64,000 bases of DNA from Acidimicrobiia bacterium (GTDB lineage: Bacteria; Acidobacteriota; Terriglobia; Bryobacterales; Bryobacteraceae): NCBI GenBank assembly GCA_016871315.1, contig VFZE01000032.1:1-64000 (forward strand). Reading direction: 5' to 3'. This document shows positions 57,736 to 64,000 of this stretch, in pieces (within the stretch, counting starts at the first letter, position 1; the number at the start of each line of letters is the position of its first letter). Under the pieces are notes generated by a model. The model had not been told where the DNA came from. It saw only the letters and a list, made by a program, of their open reading frames with translations, and made no database searches. The translations under genes were made by a program, and so were the position numbers.

Positions 57736-59312
57736 TGCGAGCCCTTCTGTTTCTGTTGAGCCTCACGATGCTTGTCCCGGCGCAGGTGACCTATGAGCGC
57801 ATTCTGCATGCGTACAAGGAGCCCGGGAGCTGGCTGACCTATTCCGGCAACTATCTTGGCCACCGCTATTCCCAGCTCGACCAGATCCACCGCGGCAATG
57901 TCAGCCGCCTGCGCGTCGCGTGGGTGCATCAGTCGCGCGCCACGGAGGCTTTTCAGACCTCGCCCATTGTGGCCGACGGCGTGATGTACATCACGGAGCC
58001 GCCGAACATCGTCAAGGCGCTGGATCTGAAAACCGGCCGCGCGTTGTGGACCTATCAGCGCACCATTCCCGACGATCTGCGCCTGTGCTGCGGCCGCGTC
58101 AACCGTGGCGTTGCGGTGCTCGACGACAAGGTTTTCTACAACTCGATTGACGGCCACATGATGGCGCTCGATGCCGCCACCGGCCGCCTGCTGTGGGACG
58201 TCGAGATGGCCGACTACAAGCTGGGCTATTCCGCCACGCAGGCTCCGCTGGCGATCGAGGGCAAGGTGATCACCGGCATCGCCGGCGGCGAGTTCGGCAT
58301 TCGCGCCTTCATCGACGCCTATGAACCCTCCACCGGCAAGCGGCTATGGCGCTTCTACACCGTTCCCACCGCCGGCGAGTTCGGCGTCGACACCTGGGCC
58401 GGGGATAGCTACAAGACAGGCGCGGCCTCCATCTGGGTGACCGGCTCCTACGATCCGGAGTCGAACACCCTGTTCTGGGGCACCGGCAATCCGGGACCGG
58501 ACTGGAACGGGGACGGCAGAAAGGGCGACAATCTTTTCTCCGATTGTGTCGTCGCGCTCGACGCCGATACCGGCCAGCGCAAATGGCATTTCCAGTTCAC
58601 CCCGCACGACGTGCATGACTGGGATTCGACTCAAGTGCCCGTGTTGATCGACGCCCCGTTCCGCGGCGCCGCGCGCAAGATGCTGATCACCGCAAACCGC
58701 AACGGCTTTTATTATGTGCTGGACCGCGGCCATGGAAAATTCCTGCAAGGCAAGCCCTACGTCAAACAGACCTGGGCGTCGGGACTCGATGACAACGGCC
58801 GCCCGATGGTGCTGCCCAACACCACGCCGACCGAGGAAGGCAACACCGTCTGGCCCAGCCTGGGCGGCGGCACAAACTGGTACAGCCCCTCCTACAGTCC
58901 GCAGGCGCGGCTCTTCTACGTGCCCGCGCGCGAAGAGGGGGCCATCTATTACAAAGGTGAAGCCGAATACAAACCCGGCGCATTCTTCAACGGCGGCGGC
59001 CAGCGCTTGATCCCCGGAGAGGAATCCTATGGGGCGATTCGTGCGCTGGATCCGGAGACTGGCGATCGCAAATGGGAGTTCCGTCTGCGCCGCACACCGA
59101 CATCGGGCTTGCTGACCACGGCCGGCGGACTGCTGTTCAGCGGAACCAGCCAGGGCGAGTTTCTGGCCCTCGATGCCGCAACCGGAAAGCTGCTCTGGAG
59201 CATCCGCCTCGGCGGCGCGGTATCGGCCGCCCCCATCAGCTACATGCATGAAGGCAAGCAGTACATCTCCATCGCAGCCGGCACGGGACTTTTTCAGTTT
59301 GCACTAGAGTGA
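57735..59312 (+). CDS. PQQ-dependent alcohol dehydrogenase (quinoprotein)
   Basis: A 525-aa periplasmic quinoprotein with signal peptide (RALLFLLSLTMLVPAQ) and an eight-bladed propeller with tryptophan-docking repeats (LDLKTGRALWTYQR, LDAATGRLLWDVEM, LDAATGKLLWSIRL). The vicinal Cys pair is in LCCGRVNRG (Cys118-Cys119); the metal-binding Asn is in GNPGPDWNGDGR. The catalytic Asp lies in TPHDVHDWDS near residue 295, and the Asp two residues on (D-W-D) is the extra ligand characteristic of lanthanide enzymes. A lanthanide cofactor is inferred from it. It likely oxidises primary alcohols and donates to the cytochrome gene upstream. Confidence 0.88.
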   Translation: MRALLFLLSLTMLVPAQVTYERILHAYKEPGSWLTYSGNYLGHRYSQLDQIHRGNVSRLRVAWVHQSRATEAFQTSPIVADGVMYITEPPNIVKALDLKTGRALWTYQRTIPDDLRLCCGRVNRGVAVLDDKVFYNSIDGHMMALDAATGRLLWDVEMADYKLGYSATQAPLAIEGKVITGIAGGEFGIRAFIDAYEPSTGKRLWRFYTVPTAGEFGVDTWAGDSYKTGAASIWVTGSYDPESNTLFWGTGNPGPDWNGDGRKGDNLFSDCVVALDADTGQRKWHFQFTPHDVHDWDSTQVPVLIDAPFRGAARKMLITANRNGFYYVLDRGHGKFLQGKPYVKQTWASGLDDNGRPMVLPNTTPTEEGNTVWPSLGGGTNWYSPSYSPQARLFYVPAREEGAIYYKGEAEYKPGAFFNGGGQRLIPGEESYGAIRALDPETGDRKWEFRLRRTPTSGLLTTAGGLLFSGTSQGEFLALDAATGKLLWSIRLGGAVSAAPISYMHEGKQYISIAAGTGLFQFALE

Positions 59313-59319
59313 GGATGAA

Positions 59320-60675
59320 ATGAAGGACAGAACCAGACGTGATTTTGTTGTCGGGACGGCGCTCGGCGCCGGCGCCGCATTCTCACAGAACCCGGCGGCC
59401 AATCAAGTCCGGCTGGGAGTGGTCGGTTTCCGCGGCCGCGGCCGCGACCATTACCGCAGCTTCGCGCGCATTCCCGGCGTCAAGGTTGCCTACCTGTGCG
59501 ACATTGACGAGCGGCTCTTTCCCGCCGCCGTGCAGGAGGTGGAGCAACTGGGCGGCGACCGTCCGGAGACCTTCGTCGATATCAGAAAAATGCTGGAGCG
59601 GAAGGATCTCGACGCCATCTCCATCGCCACTCCCGACCACTGGCACGCGCTGCACGCGATCTGGGGCTGCCAGGCAGGCAAGGATGTCTATGTCGAAAAA
59701 CCCGTCTCGCACAACCTCTACGAGGGCCGGAAGATGGTGGAGGCCGCCCGGAAATACGGGCGTATGATGCAGGCCGGGCTGAACCGGCGCAGTGAAAGGC
59801 GGAACCTCGCCGGCGTGCGCTATGTGCAGCAGGGTGCGCTGGGCAAGGCCTATCGCGCGAAAGCTGTCGTCTACCGCGGCCGGACTACCATCGGCAAAGT
59901 GCAGGAAGCTTCAATTCCCGCCGGCGTGCACTGGGACGTGTTTCTCGGTCCCGCCCCGTATCGCGCCTACACGCTGAACCGGTTCCACTACGGTTGGCAT
60001 TATTACTGGGACACGGCCACCACGGAAGTGGGCAACAACGGCGTCCACGCGATCGACATCGTGCGCTGGGGACTGGGCAAAAACACGCATCCGGTGAAGG
60101 TGACCTGTTCCGGTGGCCGGTTCGAAGACGATTCCGACCAGGAAACGCCCAACTATCAAAACGCTACCTTTGAATATGCCGACGGCACGCTTGTGGATCT
60201 GGAGGCGACGACGCTGCCCAGCCCGCCGTTCGGCGGCGTGCATATGGGCGAGTTTTTCTACACCGCGCGCGGCTACGTAACTTCGGCCAACAAGTGGAGC
60301 ACCGTCCTCGGCGAGTTCACCCCGCGCGAAACGCCCGATCCGCCGTCCGGAGTCTCCAACCGGCTGAACAACGTCAGCTTCCCCCAGATCGCCTACAAAC
60401 CCGGCCCGGCCATCCCCGATGTCGAAGGAGAGGAAGTCAGTCACTTCCAGAACTTCATCAACTGCGTCCGCTCGCGCAAGCGAGAAGATCTCGCCTGCGA
60501 GATTCTGGAAGGCCATCTATCCACCTCGCTGTGCCACCTCGCGAACATCGCGTTCCGAACGGGAAGGAAGCTGACTTTCGATCCGGCCACGGAGACCTTC
60601 CCCGGCGACCGCGACGCGAATGCGCTGCTTCGCCGCAAGTATCGTGAACCCTACGTGCTACCGGATCCGGTGTGA
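59320..60675 (+). CDS. Tat-exported Gfo/Idh/MocA family oxidoreductase
   Basis: A 451-aa NAD(P)-dependent oxidoreductase with a twin-arginine signal (TRRDFVVGTALGAGAAF, residues 5-21). The Rossmann start RLGVVGFRGRGRDHYRSF, IATPDHWHALHA and the catalytic VEKPVSHNLYEG are conserved. The C-terminal half (MGEFFYTARGYVTSANKW; EEVSHFQNFINCVRSRKREDL) is the family beta sheet. Exported members act on sugars or cyclitols in the periplasm or at the membrane. It lies 7 bp after the PQQ dehydrogenase gene and probably shares its transcript. Confidence 0.88.
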   Translation: MKDRTRRDFVVGTALGAGAAFSQNPAANQVRLGVVGFRGRGRDHYRSFARIPGVKVAYLCDIDERLFPAAVQEVEQLGGDRPETFVDIRKMLERKDLDAISIATPDHWHALHAIWGCQAGKDVYVEKPVSHNLYEGRKMVEAARKYGRMMQAGLNRRSERRNLAGVRYVQQGALGKAYRAKAVVYRGRTTIGKVQEASIPAGVHWDVFLGPAPYRAYTLNRFHYGWHYYWDTATTEVGNNGVHAIDIVRWGLGKNTHPVKVTCSGGRFEDDSDQETPNYQNATFEYADGTLVDLEATTLPSPPFGGVHMGEFFYTARGYVTSANKWSTVLGEFTPRETPDPPSGVSNRLNNVSFPQIAYKPGPAIPDVEGEEVSHFQNFINCVRSRKREDLACEILEGHLSTSLCHLANIAFRTGRKLTFDPATETFPGDRDANALLRRKYREPYVLPDPV

Positions 60676-60698
60676 TCCGTGACAACGGCCAGAGTTTT

Positions 60699-60797
60699 GG
60701 CTACCTTGAAAGAAGCATATACCGCATTGCAGGCGATGAAATCCTTGTCCTGCACGTAATGCGGGGAAGCCACGATATCGCGGAGTTGATGGAGTAG
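60699..60797 (+). pseudogene. RelE/ParE-like toxin C-terminal remnant
   Basis: One frame of this 130-bp gap reads LERSIYRIAGDEILVLHVMR, then GSHDIAELME and TAG at 60795-60797. This is the C-terminal beta-sheet pattern of RelE/ParE toxins. The start of the gene is missing: the frame has no start codon with a family-like N-terminus, and no antitoxin gene is next to it. A short relic, easily missed. Confidence 0.5.
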
Positions 60798-60805
60798 TGG
60801 GAGCC

Positions 60806-62467
60806 CTACTTCTTCTTCCCGCTCAGCTGCCACTCCGTGAACGGGCTGCGCGCGCCCCTCACGTTCACGTTCAGCAGATACGGCTTCCGAGCCCGGAAGG
60901 CGCGCCGGATGGCCGGGCCCACCTGATCCAGCCGCTCGATGTTCTCCCCCGCCCCCCCGAAGCCTTGCATCACCACGTCGTAGCGCGTCGCCCGAAGCTC
61001 GCAAGCGACGGTGGAGTTGCACAGCTCGCCTTGCAACTCCCGCTCCAGACCCCAGCCGGCGTCGTTACCCACAATGATCACCACCGGCAGATTGTGCCGC
61101 ACCAACGTATCGAGTTCCGCCAGATAGAAGCCCAGCGAGCCGTCGCCGGTGATCATCACCACCGGCCGGTCCGGATGCGCCATCTGCATGGCGATGGAAT
61201 TGGGTAGCGCCGAGCCGATCGTGCCCAGCGGACCCAATCGCAGCCAGCCGCCGCCGGTCATCGCGGGCAGCGTGGCGCGCCCCCAGTGGATGAAGTCGCC
61301 ACCGTCCCAGGAATAGAGAATGTCCGGCGGCAGCGCCTTCGCCAGCTCCTCAAAGAACGCCGCCGGGTGAATCGGCCGCGAACGGTCCGACGCCGTGGCG
61401 GCCAGCTGCTTCTTCCAGGCGTCGCGATAGGAGCGCTGCGCGCGGATCCATTCCACGCGCGCCTTCCAGCTGCGACGGCCGAGCGCTTGCGTCATCGCCG
61501 CCAGCGTCGATTTCACATCGGCGCAGATGCCCAGCTCCAGCGCGCGCGTCAGGCCAAGCTCCTGCGCATGAATGTCCACCTGGATGAACTTCGCGTTCCC
61601 CGAAAACAGACGCGGACCGCCGAGCGCAAGCCGGTAGTCGATCCGCTTGCCAAGCACGAGCACGACATCAGCCTCCTGAAACGCCTTGTGCACAGCTTTG
61701 TTCAGCGCGCCGTCCGCGTAGCCGAAGTTGTTGCGCGCATTGTCGGGCACCACGCCGCGCCCCATCGTCACCGAGTAGTACGGCAAGCTGGTCTTCCGAA
61801 GGAACTGTTTGAGCTCGGCGCCCGCATCGGCCCACCATACGCCCGAACCCGCGATCACAACCGGCCGCTCCGCCTTCTCCAAAAGCCGCAGCGCGCGCAG
61901 CACCTCCGCGGATGCCGGCGCCGCCGCTGGCTGCGCGGAAGGCTTGGGCAGCGGCAACGGGTTCACCGCCTCCCCGGCGAACATGTCCACCGGAATCGTC
62001 AGGTGCACCGGGCCCATCCGGCCGCTGACCGCCTCCTGGTAAGCCTTGCCGAGATAGTAAGGGATCTGCGCGCCGCTGGCCGGCTGCGCCGCCCACTTGC
62101 AGACAGGCGCCGCCATGCCCACCTGATCGATCACCTGAAACACCTGCCGCCCGGCAAGCGCCGCCGAAGGCGCTCCGCTCACCGCGATCAGCGGGCTGGC
62201 GGCCTGGTAGGCCGTAGCGATCCCCGTCAGCGAATTGGTGTGACCCGGTCCGCCGGTCACCAGCGAAATAGCCGGCTTGCGATGCATGCGACCCCAGGCG
62301 TCGGCCGCGTGCGTGACGCCGGATTCGTGCCGGAAATCCACCACCCGGATGCCGCGCCGGCCCGCCACCGACAGCACTTCATTCAGGTGATCACCAACCA
62401 GAGTGAAGATCAGCCGGATCCCCAGCTTCTCCATTGAGTCAACAAACAATTCGGCGCCAGTGGCCAT
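60806..62467 (-). CDS. Thiamine-diphosphate-dependent enzyme, acetolactate synthase-like
   Basis: A 553-aa three-domain TPP enzyme. The catalytic Glu is in VVDFRHESGVTHAADAWGR (about residue 49), the central domain has VVIAGSGVWWADAGAELKQFL, and the TPP-binding motif is VMITGDGSLGFYLAELDTL with VVIIVGNDAGW following. Family members include acetolactate synthase, sulfoacetaldehyde acetyltransferase and oxalyl-CoA decarboxylase-like enzymes. No small ilvN subunit gene lies nearby, which argues against branched-chain synthesis. The + strand frames here are shadows. Confidence 0.88.
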   Translation of the reverse strand: MATGAELFVDSMEKLGIRLIFTLVGDHLNEVLSVAGRRGIRVVDFRHESGVTHAADAWGRMHRKPAISLVTGGPGHTNSLTGIATAYQAASPLIAVSGAPSAALAGRQVFQVIDQVGMAAPVCKWAAQPASGAQIPYYLGKAYQEAVSGRMGPVHLTIPVDMFAGEAVNPLPLPKPSAQPAAAPASAEVLRALRLLEKAERPVVIAGSGVWWADAGAELKQFLRKTSLPYYSVTMGRGVVPDNARNNFGYADGALNKAVHKAFQEADVVLVLGKRIDYRLALGGPRLFSGNAKFIQVDIHAQELGLTRALELGICADVKSTLAAMTQALGRRSWKARVEWIRAQRSYRDAWKKQLAATASDRSRPIHPAAFFEELAKALPPDILYSWDGGDFIHWGRATLPAMTGGGWLRLGPLGTIGSALPNSIAMQMAHPDRPVVMITGDGSLGFYLAELDTLVRHNLPVVIIVGNDAGWGLERELQGELCNSTVACELRATRYDVVMQGFGGAGENIERLDQVGPAIRRAFRARKPYLLNVNVRGARSPFTEWQLSGKKK

Positions 62468-62507
62468 AGATTGTTAGTTTCCCCGATAGAGGGCGATTTC
62501 TCAACCT

Positions 62508-63644
62508 CTAGCGCGCTTCCAATACGTCCTTGATCCGCTCCAGATTCTCCGCCCGCAAATCCCCCGTCCGCGGTCCGCTTCGTTTCAGGCAACGCCCCAA
62601 CAGGAGTATCGCGTCCTGATCCCCGGGCTCCCTGTCCAGCACCGCGCGGAACCGGTCCGCCGCCTCTTCAAAATCTCCCCGCTTCCACAGCGCGTAGCCG
62701 GTATTGAAATGATAGTCCGGATCCGTCGCGTCCGCCGCCAGCGCACGCCGGAAGTTATCCAGCGCCGACGCCTGCCCCAGCTTCAGCTGTGCCGCGCCAA
62801 GATTGTTGATCACATCCGGGTTCCCGCTGCCCTGGGCCAGCGTTTCAAACGCCCGCAGCGCCCCTTCAAAATCCCCCGTCTGAAACCGGCTCACTCCCAG
62901 CAAGAACATGACCTCTCCGGATTCCGGCCACCCTGGTCCCACTTTCTCCAGCCATCCCGCCGCCTCACGGTAATTCTCCTGCTCGTAGTGCATACGCCCC
63001 AGATGCAGGCACGGCTGCCATAGCGTCCCATCCAGCCGGTATGCCTGCGTGAAAAACCGGTGCCGCTGCTCCGCCGTCCCCGCCATCAGCCCCCGGATGT
63101 AGTTTTCCAGCGCCGTGATCTTCACTGGCGGATGCCGACGGTCGAACTCCTCTCGCGTCACCAGGCTTTTCGCCTCGATTGACCGCACCAGCTGATAGGC
63201 CAAGTTCGACTGGATCCGCCCCAGGTCCTCCAGCGCCCCCGTCTCGGCGAACTCCGCCTTCTCCGTCACCTGCTCCAGATCAATCGCCCGCGCAGTCACA
63301 CGCAGCGACCCTCGGCTCGCCGATCCCTCCGGCGCCGCCATCAACTCGAATTGCCCCGTCACCAGCACTCGCGCCTGCACCTGCTCGGCCAGCCGCACCC
63401 CGCTGGCGATCGTGATCTGTCCCGTCGCCGGCAACGCCAGCCTCCGCAGCGCCTCCTGACGCTCCGGTCTCGGCGTCACCTCGACGCCCGCCGCCGCCAG
63501 TGCTTCGCGCGCTGCCTCCGACAGACTCTCTCCGATCCAGTCCAGGTTCGGCTCCGTCGTCCGGTTCGCGAAGGGAGCCACCAACACACTACTGCCCCAT
63601 GCAGTGACAGAGGATAAAACAAGAAACGCGAGAAACCGCTCCAT
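62508..63644 (-). CDS. Exported TPR protein
   Basis: A 378-aa protein with a signal peptide (ERFLAFLVLSSVTAWGSS); ATG 63644 is chosen for that reason, as the longer frame up to 63989 is antisense to the sulfatase. Residues about 20-170 form an alpha/beta domain resembling TolB-N/FlgO-like modules (VLVAPFANRTTEPNLDWIGESLSEAAREAL; VLVTGQFELMA). At least four TPR units follow, such as PDYHFNTGYALWKRGDFEEAADRFRAVLD. Probably a periplasmic scaffold. Confidence 0.78.
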   Translation of the reverse strand: MERFLAFLVLSSVTAWGSSVLVAPFANRTTEPNLDWIGESLSEAAREALAAAGVEVTPRPERQEALRRLALPATGQITIASGVRLAEQVQARVLVTGQFELMAAPEGSASRGSLRVTARAIDLEQVTEKAEFAETGALEDLGRIQSNLAYQLVRSIEAKSLVTREEFDRRHPPVKITALENYIRGLMAGTAEQRHRFFTQAYRLDGTLWQPCLHLGRMHYEQENYREAAGWLEKVGPGWPESGEVMFLLGVSRFQTGDFEGALRAFETLAQGSGNPDVINNLGAAQLKLGQASALDNFRRALAADATDPDYHFNTGYALWKRGDFEEAADRFRAVLDREPGDQDAILLLGRCLKRSGPRTGDLRAENLERIKDVLEAR

Positions 63645-63697
63645 GCAACGCTTCAGTGTAGCAAAGCGGCTTCTCGCGGCAGGCCCGCAAGCCTCGG

Positions 63698-63703
63698 TAT
63701 AAT
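63698..63703 (+). promoter_or_regulatory. -10 box of the sulfatase gene
   Basis: A perfect TATAAT (in ggtataatcgc) ends 10 bp before the sulfatase ATG. The same box context, tataatcgc, occurs before the transaldolase gene at 33824. Transcription from here would give an almost leaderless message. Confidence 0.5.
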
Positions 63704-63713
63704 CGCTGGCACG

Positions 63714-64000
63714 ATGAGGACGATTACGAGACGGGAGGCGTTGCAGGCGGGCTTGGCGATGGCGGCGGCCTCGTGCTCGCGGGGCAGGAAGAGGCCGAAC
63801 ATCCTGTTTGTGATGACCGATGATCATGCGGTGGGCCATGTCGGATGTTATGGGAACTCGCTCGTGCGGACGCCGAACATGGACCGGCTGGCGGGGGAGG
63901 GGGTCCGCTTCGCGAATTCGTTCGTGACCAATTCGCTGTGCGCGCCCGGGCGGGCGACGGTGCTGACGGGGGCCTATTCGCATGTGCACGGGATCCTGGG
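63714..64000 (+). CDS. Sulfatase, N-terminal part (runs off the window)
   Basis: The first 95 codons are intact. A Tat-like signal with lipobox character (TRREALQAGLAMAAASC) is followed by the metal-binding NILFVMTDDHAVGHVGCYGN and the formylglycine site LCAPGRATVLTG (C-x-P-x-R), with TPNMDRLAGEGVRFANSF between. The active-site Cys would be converted to formylglycine by a separate enzyme. It hydrolyses sulfate esters of a glycan or similar substrate. The remainder lies outside the window. Confidence 0.88.
   Translation, partial: MRTITRREALQAGLAMAAASCSRGRKRPNILFVMTDDHAVGHVGCYGNSLVRTPNMDRLAGEGVRFANSFVTNSLCAPGRATVLTGAYSHVHGIL

Noticed and set aside
61286-62437. 383-codon + strand frame
   Set aside because: Arg/His/Pro-rich antisense shadow of the TPP enzyme.
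60806-62467. Biosynthetic acetolactate synthase (ilvB)
   Set aside because: No regulatory-subunit or other ilv genes are adjacent, so only the enzyme family is called.

Overview
The window reads as chromosomal DNA of a GC-rich Acidobacteriota, most likely of the Solibacter/Bryobacter group. The pointers are two divergent giant secreted proteins that both end in the C-terminal domain first described in Solibacter (TIGR03437), a giant Oar-type TonB-dependent receptor with an N-terminal carboxypeptidase-regulatory domain, a VWFA-like exported protein, several Tat-signal oxidoreductases and sulfatases, and scattered RelE, STAND-NTPase and IS debris. The taxonomic call is inference from gene content only.

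Layout. Positions 1-1384 are a complete ISL3-family insertion sequence whose left end is exactly the first base of the window; a tRNA-Leu(CAA) follows. From 1.8 to 12.3 kb: an Oar-type receptor, a Uma2 nuclease-fold protein, a GT-C membrane glycosyltransferase, then an operon of a plug-less receptor-like barrel, a VWFA-like exported protein and a coiled-coil membrane protein. From 12.3 to 14.4 kb lies the most interesting locus: a bufferin-type RiPP operon (Cys-rich precursor, DUF692/MNIO oxygenase, DUF2063 partner). From 14.6 to 19 kb: OmpH/Skp and a membrane protein, a truncated deiodinase-like redoxin, and a translationally coupled catabolic operon (isopropylmalate/tartrate-type dehydrogenase, amidohydrolase, MFS carrier) with a decayed ISL3 element just upstream. 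From 20 to 30.6 kb: a membrane glycosyltransferase, a coupled cupin/epimerase/TlpA-like operon, a sulfatase pseudogene, a C-rich island holding an unknown protein, an aldo/keto reductase and a chimeric DUF4062-NACHT/NadB pseudogene, then an FMN-dependent 2-hydroxy-acid oxidase.

The middle is more housekeeping-like: hslV-hslU with an FN3 lipoprotein, a transaldolase/fructose-6-phosphate aldolase, a Dabb protein, a cold-shock protein, HEAT-like and zinc-ribbon membrane proteins, the two TIGR03437 proteins, an MrfA-like helicase, and a histidine kinase/response regulator/purine permease operon. From 48.2 to 54.3 kb there is a compatible-solute neighbourhood: an MpgP-type phosphatase, a GpgS-like glucosyl-3-phosphoglycerate synthase, a second GT2 enzyme and a mechanosensitive-channel-like membrane protein, suggesting glucosylglycerate or mannosylglucosylglycerate synthesis.

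From 54.4 to 60.7 kb a tight + strand gene train carries the full AmmeMemoRadiSam set (radical SAM enzyme; Memo fused to AMMECR1), a di-haem cytochrome c, a PQQ alcohol dehydrogenase with the DxD signature of lanthanide enzymes, and a Gfo/Idh/MocA oxidoreductase. The end holds a TPP-dependent enzyme, a TPR protein, and the start of an intact-looking sulfatase that runs off the window. No rRNA, CRISPR array or prophage was seen.
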